Shown: piece by piece, positions 13,764 to 21,593 of the stretch
Position numbering within the stretch: the first letter of the stretch is position 1
How the letters are laid out: each line of letters starts with the position of its first letter
NCBI GenBank assembly: GCA_910589115.1
Contig: CAJUSB010000021.1
Coordinates: 1-36,716 of the forward strand
Reading direction: 5' to 3'
DNA from: an uncultured Clostridia bacterium
Lineage (GTDB): Bacteria > Bacillota > Clostridia > Oscillospirales > Butyricicoccaceae
DNA length: 36,716 bases
Made by a program: the position numbers and the translations under genes
The notes under the pieces: model-generated
Seen by the model: only the letters and a program-made list of their open reading frames with translations
What the model was told of the DNA's origin: nothing
Database searches by the model: none

Positions 13764-16700
13764 TTAGTGAATGGATTCATGGATAGATTGGAGGGATTTC
13801 AACTGCTTGTTTGGATGGCGCTTGACCTCCAGAATACCGGCAGCGGTCGCCTTTGCGGCGGCCATAGTTGTCATATAGGGGATTTTTGCCTTGATTGCGC
13901 CCTTGCGGATATAGCTGTCATCGTGAATGCTGTCTTTTCCGGCCGGCGTGTTTACAATCAGGCTGATTTCACCGTTGGCAATACTGTCCAACAGGTTCGG
14001 ACGGCCCTCAAACACCTTATTCACCCGCACAACAGGCAAACCGGCCTGTTCGATCATGTCGGCAGTGCCGCCGGTGGCAGCCAGCTCAAAGCCTGCGTCA
14101 TGGAAGCCCTGCGCAACTTCAAGCAGCTCCGCTTTATCGCGGTCGCTGACGCTGATAAGCACGCGTCCCTGCAAGGGAAGTGCAGTTTTTGTAGCTTCCT
14201 GCGCCTTATAAAAAGCCTCTCCGAAAGTGTCTGCAAGGCCGAGCACCTCACCGGTCGAGCGCATTTCAGGACCAAGCACCGGGTCAACCTCCGGGAACAT
14301 ATTGAACGGGAATACCGCTTCCTTAACACCGTAATGGCGGAAATGATGCTCTTTCAGCTCTGGCACAGGGGACGGTCTGCCGGTCAATGCACCAGTAATG
14401 ACCTCGGTCGCAAGCTGCACCATCTGGATTGCGCAAACCTTAGATACCAGCGGGACAGTACGGGAAGCACGCGGATTCGCTTCCAGCACAAAGACCTTGC
14501 CGTCCTCAATGGCATACTGCATATTCATCAGGCCGCATACATGCATTTCCTCTGCAATCCGCTTGGTGTAATCCTTAATGACTGCAAGATTTTCGGCAGA
14601 AATGTTAAGCGACGGCAGAATACACGCCGAATCCCCCGAATGCACACCTGCAAGTTCAATATGCTCCATGACTGCGGGAACGAATGCATGTGTTCCGTCA
14701 CAGATTGCATCGGCCTCGCATTCAAGCGCATGGTGCAGGAAACGGTCAATCAGGATCGGCCGGTCAGGGGTCACGCCAATCGCCGCCTGCATATAACCGG
14801 TCAGGCTTGCCGCATCATGCACAACCTCCATACCGCGCCCGCCCAGCACATAGCTGGGACGCACCATGACCGGATAGCCGATCTGCTCCGCAATTTTGAG
14901 TGCATCTTCCGTGGTCACAGCCATACCGGCCTCCGGCATCGGAATGCCGAGCTTATCCATCACCGCGCGGAAGCGGTCGCGATCCTCGGCAAGGTCGATC
15001 ACCTCGGGGCTGGTGCCAAGGATTTTTACGCCCGCCTTTTCCAGTTCGCTGGCCAGATTGAGCGGCGTTTGCCCGCCAAACTGTGCAATAACGCCGAGCG
15101 GCTTTTCCTTTTCATAGATAGCAAGCACGTCCTCTGTCGTCAGCGGCTCGAAATACAGCTTGTCAGAGGTGTCATAATCGGTCGAGACGGTTTCAGGATT
15201 GCAGTTGACAATGATCGTTGCAAAGCCGAGCTTTTTCAGGGCAAGCGCAGCGTGTACACAGCAGTAGTCAAACTCAATGCCCTGCCCAATGCGGTTGGGG
15301 CCGCCGCCAAGGATCATAATTTTCGGCTTGCCGGATACGGCGGTGCTATGGTCAGGGGCATTATAGGTGGAGTAGTAATAGGCACTGTCCTTCGTGCTTG
15401 AAACGTGCACACCTTCCCAGGCTTCGGTCATGCCGAGCGCAATGCGGGCTTCGCGGACATCCTGCTCCGAACAGGCCAGCAGCTGCGCCAGATATTTGTC
15501 CGAAAAACCGTCGCGTTTCGCCTGAAGCAGCAGCTCATCCGGCAGCACGGTGCCCTGGTATTTGAGAATGGCCTCTTCTTCTGCAACAAGCTCCTGCATC
15601 TGTTCGATAAACCAGCGTTTAATATGGGTCAATGTGCACAGCTCATCAACGGACGCGCCCTTGCGCAATGCTTCATACATTAAGAACTGGCGTTCACTTG
15701 TTGCGGCTGACAGCATCCGCAGCAGCTCCGTTTTGCTTTTTTCGTGGAAGTCCTTTGCAAAGCCCAGTCCATACCGGCCAGTCTCAAGCGAACGGATTGC
15801 TTTCTGAAAGGCTTCTTTATAGGTTTTGCCGATGCTCATGACTTCGCCGACCGCCCGCATTTGGGTGCCGAGCTTGTCCTGCACATCCTTAAACTTTTCA
15901 AATGCCCAGCGTGCGAATTTGATAACGACATAGTCGCCGTCCGGGCGGTATTTGTCAAGTGTCCCGTACTTGCCGCAGGGGATTTCGTCCAGTGTCAGAC
16001 CGGCGGCCAGCATCGAGGAAACCAGGGCAATCGGGAATCCGGTCGCCTTGGAAGCCAGCGCGGAAGAACGGGAGGTACGCGGATTGATTTCTATGACAAT
16101 ATCGCGGTCGGTTTTCGGGTCATGCGCCCACTGCACATTTGTGCCGCCGACGACTTCAATGGCCTCTACGATTTTATAGCTCTTTTCCTGTAGGCGCTTC
16201 TGAACCGATTCGGGGATGGTCAGCATCGGGGCGGAGCAGAAAGAATCGCCGGTATGCACGCCCATCGGGTCAATATTTTCGATGAAGCAGACCGTAATCA
16301 GGTTATTTTTCGCATCGCGGACAACTTCCAGTTCCAGCTCTTCCCAGCCGAGGATGGATTCCTCTACCAGCACCTGTCCGACAAGGCTGGCCTGGAGGCC
16401 GCGGGCGCATACTGTTTTCAGCTCTTCCTTATTATATACGAGCCCGCCGCCTGCGCCGCCCATTGTATAAGCCGGACGCAGCACAACAGGGTATCCGAGC
16501 TGGTCTGCAATCGCAACCGCATCCTCAACCGAGTAGGCAACTTCACTGCGGGCCATATCAATACCAAGGCTGTCCATGGTACGTTTGAATTCGATACGGT
16601 CCTCACCGCGTTCAATCGCGTCCACCTGCACGCCGATAACCTTTACGCCGTACTGCTCCAGCACGCCGCTGCTGGCAAGCTCTGCGCACAGGTTAAGGCC

Positions 16701-16982
16701 TGACTGTCCGCCGAGGTTTGGCAGCACAGCATCGGGGCGTTCCTGTTCAATGATCTGGGTCAGCCGCTCAACATTCAGCGGTTCGATATAGGTCACATCG
16801 GCCGTGCCGGGGTCTGTCATAATGGTGGCAGGATTTGAGTTCACCAGTACGATTTCATAGCCGAGCTGTTTCAGCGCCTTGCACGCCTGTGTGCCCGAAT
16901 AATCGAATTCGCACGCCTGTCCAATAATGATCGGGCCGGAACCGATGATGAGTACCTTGTGGATATCTTTTCTGATGCCCAT
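13764..16982 (-). CDS. carB: Carbamoyl-phosphate synthase large subunit
   Basis: A 1072-residue full-length CarB, which makes carbamoyl phosphate from bicarbonate, ammonia and two ATP for pyrimidine and arginine synthesis. The N-terminal half has GSGPIIIGQACEFDYSG and the first ATP-grasp domain (about 130-340, RPAYTMGGAGGG). The oligomerisation domain follows (about 400-550). The second half repeats the layout with GGGPNRIGQGIEFDYCC (about 560) and RPSYVLGGRGME (about 710). The last 130 residues are the MGS-like allosteric domain. The ATG at 16982 follows GGAGG by six bases. The small glutaminase subunit CarA, its obligate partner, is not in the window. The pyrimidine and arginine operons are also absent, so carB stands alone here. 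Confidence 0.97.
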   Translation of the reverse strand: MGIRKDIHKVLIIGSGPIIIGQACEFDYSGTQACKALKQLGYEIVLVNSNPATIMTDPGTADVTYIEPLNVERLTQIIEQERPDAVLPNLGGQSGLNLCAELASSGVLEQYGVKVIGVQVDAIERGEDRIEFKRTMDSLGIDMARSEVAYSVEDAVAIADQLGYPVVLRPAYTMGGAGGGLVYNKEELKTVCARGLQASLVGQVLVEESILGWEELELEVVRDAKNNLITVCFIENIDPMGVHTGDSFCSAPMLTIPESVQKRLQEKSYKIVEAIEVVGGTNVQWAHDPKTDRDIVIEINPRTSRSSALASKATGFPIALVSSMLAAGLTLDEIPCGKYGTLDKYRPDGDYVVIKFARWAFEKFKDVQDKLGTQMRAVGEVMSIGKTYKEAFQKAIRSLETGRYGLGFAKDFHEKSKTELLRMLSAATSERQFLMYEALRKGASVDELCTLTHIKRWFIEQMQELVAEEEAILKYQGTVLPDELLLQAKRDGFSDKYLAQLLACSEQDVREARIALGMTEAWEGVHVSSTKDSAYYYSTYNAPDHSTAVSGKPKIMILGGGPNRIGQGIEFDYCCVHAALALKKLGFATIIVNCNPETVSTDYDTSDKLYFEPLTTEDVLAIYEKEKPLGVIAQFGGQTPLNLASELEKAGVKILGTSPEVIDLAEDRDRFRAVMDKLGIPMPEAGMAVTTEDALKIAEQIGYPVMVRPSYVLGGRGMEVVHDAASLTGYMQAAIGVTPDRPILIDRFLHHALECEADAICDGTHAFVPAVMEHIELAGVHSGDSACILPSLNISAENLAVIKDYTKRIAEEMHVCGLMNMQYAIEDGKVFVLEANPRASRTVPLVSKVCAIQMVQLATEVITGALTGRPSPVPELKEHHFRHYGVKEAVFPFNMFPEVDPVLGPEMRSTGEVLGLADTFGEAFYKAQEATKTALPLQGRVLISVSDRDKAELLEVAQGFHDAGFELAATGGTADMIEQAGLPVVRVNKVFEGRPNLLDSIANGEISLIVNTPAGKDSIHDDSYIRKGAIKAKIPYMTTMAAAKATAAGILEVKRHPNKQLKSLQSIHESIH

Positions 16983-17027
16983 GAATTTCCTCCATTTATA
17001 TAAGTCATGTTCGCACACTCCCCCGGA

Positions 17028-17162
17028 TGTCCTCCGCAGACGGCGCCAAAGGGCTCTGCCCTCTGGACTCCCGCCCCTCCTCGGGGCACGCCAAAGGGGC
17101 GCTCCCGCCCCTCTGGACTCCCGAGATGCTCCGCATCTCCCATATCGCCTGCGGGCGGGACG
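17028..17162 (-). repeat. Family A repeat copy A5, expanded
   Basis: Minus-oriented copy lying in the presumed carB leader. It contains two consecutive stems of the CCAGAGGG...CCCTTTGG type. Read on the minus strand each has one G-U pair where other copies have G-C. An extra CCCGAGATGCTCCGCATCTCC hairpin piece is also present. Confidence 0.75.
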
Positions 17163-17237
17163 TGGGGTTTACTTTTCAGCGCAGCTTACAGCCGATTGAC
17201 CGGGATCGGGGCTTTTTATCAGGTTTGCTGTATTATA

Positions 17238-17266
17238 AATATACCATCCCCGGAAAGAAATTACAA
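17238..17266 (-). promoter_or_regulatory. Candidate promoter of carB
   Basis: TTGTAA (17266-17261), 17 bp, TATATT (17243-17238) on the minus strand, giving a leader of about 250 nt that includes repeat A5. No PyrR-type site outside the repeat was recognised. Confidence 0.45.
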
Positions 17267-17380
17267 TCGGTAATCCTGGTTTTTTTCAACCCTTTATCGG
17301 TATAATTTTTTGTTACAATCGCCGGGAATCGCCCAAATTCTTCCGAAAGCCGTACTTTTCAGCAAATCCAGTGTAAATCA

Positions 17381-17409
17381 TTGACAATTTTGCCGATTTG
17401 CTTTATGAT
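17381..17409 (+). promoter_or_regulatory. Promoter of the purine permease gene
   Basis: TTGACA (17381-17386), 17 bp, TATGAT (17404-17409): one mismatch from consensus. Confidence 0.78.
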
Positions 17410-17414
17410 AAATG

Positions 17415-17454
17415 TAACAGGAAACCACGCTGCGGATACGTCAGCATCCTGTTA
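17415..17454 (+). promoter_or_regulatory. Leader hairpin of the purine permease mRNA
   Basis: TAACAGGA (17415-17422) pairs with TCCTGTTA (17447-17454), with an inner GCTG/CAGC stem. It sits at the 5' end of the message. It does not show the conserved core of a purine riboswitch and has no T-run, so a 5' stabilising or protein-binding role is possible. Confidence 0.4.
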
Positions 17455-17487
17455 ACATTTTTCATTTCTAAAAGGGGGAACCTGTTT

Positions 17488-18870
17488 ATGAACAATTTCC
17501 TGGAGCAGCGCTTCCGTCTGAAGGAAACCGGAACGACCGTGCGCACCGAAGTAATCGCCGGTCTGACGACCTTCATGACAATGGCGTATATCCTCGCCGT
17601 AAACCCAAACATCCTCGGGGCATCGGGGATGGATACCGGCGCAGTCTTCACAGCCACCTGTCTGGCCTCTGCCCTGGGTAGTATCCTGATGGCATTGCTT
17701 GCCAACTATCCATTTGCACTGGCGCCCGGCATGGGTTTGAATGCATATTTTGCATATACAGTTGTACTTGGCTACGGCTACAGCTGGCAAGCAGCGCTGG
17801 CGGCTGTTTTTGTAGAGGGTATTGTTTTTATCGTGCTGTCCGTGACCAACATCCGCGAAGCGATTTTTAATTCAATCCCGGCCTGCCTGAAATATGGTGT
17901 ATCCTGCGGTATCGGTTTATTTATCACCTTTATCGGCCTGCAAAACTCCAAGCTGGTAGTGGATAATGCCTCTACGCTGCTGGGGATGTATCCCTTTGCG
18001 ACCTCCCTGCATGACGGCAGCTTTTCCTCGACCGGTATGGGTGCGCTGCTGGCACTGATTGGCGTTTTCATTACAGCGGTCATGCTGATCAAGAATGTCA
18101 AGGGTGGTATTCTCTGGGGCATCCTTGCAACCTGGCTGCTCGGGATCGTATGCGAGCTGTGCGGATTGTATGTGCCAAATCCAGAGCTTGGTATGTTCTC
18201 CGTCCTGCCCGATTTCTCAAACGGTCTTGCTATCCCCTCCATTGCGCCGACACTCGGCAAGCTGGATTTCTCCGGGCTGTTCAATGCAAACTTTATCACC
18301 ATTATGCTTGCATTCCTGTTTGTCGATATGTTTGATACGCTGGGCACCCTGATGGGTGTTGCCTCCAAGGCAAACATGCTCGACAAGGACGGCAAGCTGC
18401 CCCACGTCAAGGGCGCACTGATGGCGGACGCTGTCGCCACCTCGGCTGGCGCAGTGCTCGGCACCTCGACCACAACAACCTTTGTAGAATCAGCCTCCGG
18501 CGTTGCCGAGGGCGGACGCACCGGCCTGACCGCTATGGTAACTGCGCTGCTGTTCCTGGTATCGCTGTTCCTCTCTCCAATCTTCCTGGCGATTCCGTCG
18601 TTTGCGACGGCTCCGGCACTGATCGTAGTAGGCTTTATGATGCTCTCTACCGTGTTGAAAGTCGATTTTGACGATGCAGGTGATGCAATTCCGGCTTTTA
18701 TCGCCCTGTTCGCAATGCCGTTCATGTACTCTATTTCAGAGGGTATCGCACTCGGCGTGATTTCTTATGTACTGATCAACCTTGCAACCGGCAAGGCTAC
18801 GGAAAAGAAAATCAGCCCCGTAATGTATGTCCTCGCAGTCGTGTTTATCCTTAAATACGTGCTGCTGTAA
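17488..18870 (+). CDS. NCS2/AzgA-type hypoxanthine-guanine permease
   Basis: A 460-residue polytopic membrane protein of the AzgA-like branch of the NCS2 nucleobase transporters (PbuG/PbuO type), which import hypoxanthine, guanine or adenine with protons. Family marks are the start FRLKETGTTVRTEVIAGLTTF, MAYILAVNPNILG, ALAPGMGLNAYFAYTVV and, near residue 275, LFVDMFDTLGTL followed by GTSTTTTFVESASGVAEGGRTGL. These form the substrate site. About 12-14 hydrophobic segments are visible. The ATG at 17488 follows AGGGGG; the frame upstream is open but has no ribosome-binding site. Adenine deaminase follows, which supports a purine salvage role. Substrate preference cannot be read from sequence. 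Confidence 0.92.
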   Translation: MNNFLEQRFRLKETGTTVRTEVIAGLTTFMTMAYILAVNPNILGASGMDTGAVFTATCLASALGSILMALLANYPFALAPGMGLNAYFAYTVVLGYGYSWQAALAAVFVEGIVFIVLSVTNIREAIFNSIPACLKYGVSCGIGLFITFIGLQNSKLVVDNASTLLGMYPFATSLHDGSFSSTGMGALLALIGVFITAVMLIKNVKGGILWGILATWLLGIVCELCGLYVPNPELGMFSVLPDFSNGLAIPSIAPTLGKLDFSGLFNANFITIMLAFLFVDMFDTLGTLMGVASKANMLDKDGKLPHVKGALMADAVATSAGAVLGTSTTTTFVESASGVAEGGRTGLTAMVTALLFLVSLFLSPIFLAIPSFATAPALIVVGFMMLSTVLKVDFDDAGDAIPAFIALFAMPFMYSISEGIALGVISYVLINLATGKATEKKISPVMYVLAVVFILKYVLL

Positions 18871-18881
18871 GAAACAGCAAC

Positions 18882-18916
18882 CCGGCCACCGTTCAAACAC
18901 CGTCTGAACGGGCCGG
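18882..18916 (+). terminator. Hairpin after the purine permease gene
   Basis: CCGGCC-AC-CGTTCA (18882-18895) pairs with TGAACG-GGCCGG (18905-18916). The stem is strong but lacks a T-run, so it is a weak terminator, a processing site or a 3' stabiliser. Confidence 0.4.
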
Positions 18917-18978
18917 ATACCCCCAAATCTTTCCAGCGAAGCCGTGCCCGCATGGGCTCGGCTTCGCGCGTTTATACT

Positions 18979-18999
18979 CACCTTACATATAATAAGGTG
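18979..18999 (+). promoter_or_regulatory. Dyad over a TATAAT upstream of adenine deaminase
   Basis: CACCTTA and TAAGGTG (7-bp perfect arms, 7-bp centre) enclose TATAAT (18988-18993). This could be a -10 box inside an operator for the adenine deaminase gene. No -35 box is found 17 bp upstream, so promoter activity would need an activator. Confidence 0.35.
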
Positions 19000-19007
19000 A
19001 ACCGCAT

Positions 19008-19170
19008 GATACCACCCCGTCCGCCGTCCTTTTGGCGGGCGGGGCAGAATGCACAAACAGCAAAAACCGCACCCCTCCCCCGCCGCAGCGGGACTAAAGT
19101 TTTTACTCGATTTTTTTACAAAAAAATCGCGGGTGCAGGGCAGAGCCCTGCCGCTGCCCGCGCAGGGCCG
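19008..19170 (+). repeat. Family B dispersed repeat, copy B3
   Basis: Full plus-oriented copy, nearly identical to B2 including the CGATTTTTTT-AC-AAAAAAATCG dyad. It ends 50 bp before the adenine deaminase start, so the repeat-to-gene arrangement is the same as at the cyclase gene. Confidence 0.85.
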
Positions 19171-19220
19171 CCGCGCCGTCTGCGCAGAACCAATGCCCGC
19201 GGATGAAAGGAGCTTGCACG

Positions 19221-20918
19221 ATGAAAAAACGTTTGATACAGGCCGCACTGGGGGAAATCCCCGCCGATCTGCTGCTGAAAAATGGGCAGATTGTAGATGT
19301 CTTTACCGGTACGGTTTTCCCCGCCGATGTGGCTGTGATTGATGGCAGGATCGCCTGCGTCGGCCACTGCGGCGAAGCTCGCGAAACGGTGGATTTAGAA
19401 GGCCGGTTCGTTTCGCCAGGGCTTATTAACGCCCACTGCCACGTGGAATCCTCTATGGCCGTCCCCGCCGTGTACTGTGCCGAAGAACTCCGCTGGGGCG
19501 TGACCACCCTGATTACAGACCCGCACGAGATCGCCAATGTGGCCGGTCTGCCCGGTATCCGCTATATGCTGGATGCGTCCGAATCACTGCCCATCAATTA
19601 TTATGTACAGCTGCCCTCCTGCGTCCCCGCTACCCCCTTTGAACACGCCGGCTGCGTGCTCGGCGCCGACGAACTGGCCGGACTGGCCGGCCATCCGCGC
19701 GTGCTCGGCCTGGGCGAAATGATGAATGCCCCCGGCGTTATTTCCTGCGACCCCGAAGTTATGCGCAAGCTGGATTTGTTTGAAGGCCGCATCATTGACG
19801 GCCACGCCCCCCAGGCACACGGCTGCTGGCTTCAAGCCTACGCCGCCGCCGGGATTTGTACCGACCATGAGTCCATCTCCTACGGCGAAGCACGGGAAAA
19901 GCTCCGCGCCGGGATTGCCGTACTCATACGAGAAGGAAGCGCAACGCATAATCTGGAAGCTATCCTCTCCGGCGTGCTCGCCGAAGAATTAGCGACCGAC
20001 CGTCTTGCTTTCTGCACCGACGACAAACACCTCGCCGATATCCGCCGCGAAGGCACGATCCGCTGGTGTATCCGAAAAGCAATCGCACTCGGTATGAATC
20101 CTGTAACAGCGATCAGCCTGGCAACGATCAATCCCGCCCGGATTTACCGCCTGCCTCATCTTGGTGCCGTAGCGCCAGGATATCAGGCCGACCTTGTGAT
20201 TTTTGACGACCTGGCATCATTGAATGTGATGGGTGTATATCATAAAGGAAAACGTGTCACAGCGGATGAAGCAGCCGCCTGCAACGAAACAACTGCCGGG
20301 GCTGGCATCGGCAGCTCCGTCCGTCTCGCGCCGTTTACAGCAGAAGCGCTTGCGCCCGTCCTGGACCCTGAACGCCGTTACCCCGTGATTGAACTCCTCC
20401 CCCACGAAATCGCAACCGAAAAGGATTGGTGCACAGGTGAAGAAGCCGAACAGGCCCTTCTGCGCGGGGAGCTGTGCCGCATCGCCGTGCTGGAACGTCA
20501 CCACGCAACCGGACACATCGGCTGCGGCCTGCTGCGCGGCTACGGCCTGAAAGACGGTGCCGCCGCGACAACCGTCGCGCATGATTCCCACAATCTAATC
20601 GTTGTCGGTACAAATCCGCACGACATGGCAGCCGCTGTGCAGGAGCTTGCCCGCGTGCAGGGCGGTTATACGCTGGTGCGCGGCGGGCAGGTCATGGATA
20701 CGCTGCCGCTGCCAGTCGGCGGACTGATGAGCAGCCTGTCCGCCGATGAGCTGAACGCACGCCTTGAGAAAATGATTGCACAGGCGCGGGCAATGGGCGT
20801 TTCTGAATCGAACGATCCTTTTATCACCCTCAGCTTTATGGCGCTGCCGGTCATCCCCAAAATGCGTATCACCGACATGGGGATGTTTGATGCGGAAAAC
20901 TTCGTTTTCTGCGAGTAG
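19221..20918 (+). CDS. ade: Adenine deaminase
   Basis: A 565-residue amidohydrolase of the Ade/AdeC family, which converts adenine to hypoxanthine and ammonia. The N-terminal beta-sandwich (about 1-65) leads into the metal site GLINAHCHVESSM (H72, H74). DPHEIANV (100-107) and GLGEMMN (about 172) follow, then the VTAISLATINPARIYRL and GAVAPGYQADLVIFDDL blocks of the amidohydrolase barrel. The C-terminal Ade domain (about 390-565) includes GLLRGYGLKDGA and VAHDSHNLIVVG. The ATG at 19221 follows AAAGGAG; an earlier ATG at 19203 overlaps that site. With the permease upstream it forms an adenine-to-hypoxanthine salvage pair, though a repeat and a hairpin separate the two. Confidence 0.95.
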   Translation: MKKRLIQAALGEIPADLLLKNGQIVDVFTGTVFPADVAVIDGRIACVGHCGEARETVDLEGRFVSPGLINAHCHVESSMAVPAVYCAEELRWGVTTLITDPHEIANVAGLPGIRYMLDASESLPINYYVQLPSCVPATPFEHAGCVLGADELAGLAGHPRVLGLGEMMNAPGVISCDPEVMRKLDLFEGRIIDGHAPQAHGCWLQAYAAAGICTDHESISYGEAREKLRAGIAVLIREGSATHNLEAILSGVLAEELATDRLAFCTDDKHLADIRREGTIRWCIRKAIALGMNPVTAISLATINPARIYRLPHLGAVAPGYQADLVIFDDLASLNVMGVYHKGKRVTADEAAACNETTAGAGIGSSVRLAPFTAEALAPVLDPERRYPVIELLPHEIATEKDWCTGEEAEQALLRGELCRIAVLERHHATGHIGCGLLRGYGLKDGAAATTVAHDSHNLIVVGTNPHDMAAAVQELARVQGGYTLVRGGQVMDTLPLPVGGLMSSLSADELNARLEKMIAQARAMGVSESNDPFITLSFMALPVIPKMRITDMGMFDAENFVFCE

Positions 20919-20985
20919 TTTCCGCACTCTTCCAGCGCAGTCAATAAATGGGTTTCCGTACTTTTCCAGAATAGTTAATAAGTGG
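20918..20985 (+). repeat. Two tandem 34-bp direct repeats
   Basis: 20918-20951 and 20952-20985 are head-to-tail copies matching at 27 of 34 positions (GTTTCCG.ACT.TTCCAG then AGT.AATAA.TGG). They begin at the last base of the adenine deaminase stop codon. Confidence 0.7.
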
Positions 20986-20990
20986 TTATA

Positions 20991-21035
20991 AATACCGATA
21001 TAACGCTCTGTTCAGGCGTTATATCGGTATTTTGT
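20991..21035 (+). terminator. Terminator of adenine deaminase
   Basis: Perfect 16-bp stem AATACCGATATAACGC (20991-21006) / GCGTTATATCGGTATT (21016-21031), 9-nt loop, then TTGTT and more T-rich sequence. Confidence 0.75.
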
Positions 21036-21057
21036 TCATTTTATGGAAGATTCGTGC

Positions 21058-21086
21058 TTGACATAAGGCTAAGATACTGCTATAAT
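21058..21086 (+). promoter_or_regulatory. Consensus promoter of the BlaI/M56 operon
   Basis: TTGACA (21058-21063), exactly 17 bp, TATAAT (21081-21086). The region just after it (TAATTATTGTAATCTATAA) is where a BlaI-type operator would lie, but no clear TACA/TGTA dyad is seen. Confidence 0.82.
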
Positions 21087-21176
21087 AATTATTGTAATCT
21101 ATAACGGCAAACAAATAGGTCGTTTAGAGAACACCAGTCCACTCTGCCAGTTAAAAGTAAGAAAGGGGGGAAAGAA

Positions 21177-21584
21177 ATGGAATTTGAATTGCTTCGCAAA
21201 GGTGAGAAGCAGGTAATGGATATCTTCTGGAGTAAGGGTAAGCCTCTGACAAGCCTTGATCTCCATGCGATTATGAAGGATGGCATGAGTATTGCTCATC
21301 TGCACAGAACGCTCCAGTCGCTCAAGCAAAAAGGCTATATTGCTGTGTGCGGCCTGGAAGAGTCCGTAACTCATCCGACACGAAAGTTCGATACGAGAAT
21401 CGAGAAAACCGAATATGTCGCACGCCTGGTAGAAAGCCAGGGATTGTGTGATTCCGCATTGGCACAGATCGGCCTGTCCTTTCTCCGCAAGCCCAAGAAA
21501 GGGCAAAGCGAAGAGGATCGGCAAAAGCTGATTGCAGAACTCGAGGCCATGCTCGAGGAATACAAAAACGGCGAGGACGATTAA
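21177..21584 (+). CDS. BlaI/MecI/CopY-family repressor
   Basis: A 135-residue winged-helix regulator of the BlaI family (penicillinase-repressor fold), which binds as a dimer and is removed by proteolysis when its M56 partner senses a signal. The start FELLRKGEKQVMDIFW and the recognition block MSIAHLHRTLQSLKQKGYIAV are typical; the C-terminal half (about 85-135) is the dimerisation helix region. The ATG at 21177 follows AAGGGGGG. The M56 protease gene starts nine bases after its stop. Base composition of the operon is clearly lower in G+C than the flanking genes, which suggests acquisition. No beta-lactamase gene is nearby, so the target may be the operon itself. Confidence 0.88.
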   Translation: MEFELLRKGEKQVMDIFWSKGKPLTSLDLHAIMKDGMSIAHLHRTLQSLKQKGYIAVCGLEESVTHPTRKFDTRIEKTEYVARLVESQGLCDSALAQIGLSFLRKPKKGQSEEDRQKLIAELEAMLEEYKNGEDD

Positions 21585-21593
21585 CAGCTTGAT

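Noticed and set aside
13725..15401. 558-codon plus-strand frame opposite carB
   Set aside because: It is antisense to a clearly conserved carB; the residues show no family pattern and follow from GC-rich codon bias.
17040..17130. GTCCAGAGGGG motifs resembling a PyrR-binding loop upstream of carB
   Set aside because: The same sequence is the central stem of family A repeats found beside unrelated genes, so it is not specific to pyrimidine control.
17778..18725. 315-codon minus-strand Ser/Ala-rich frame opposite the purine permease gene
   Set aside because: Shadow frame with composition dictated by the permease codons.
21086..21115. BlaI operator after the operon promoter
   Set aside because: The expected TACA...TGTA dyad is not clear; only AT-rich sequence with a single TGTA is present.
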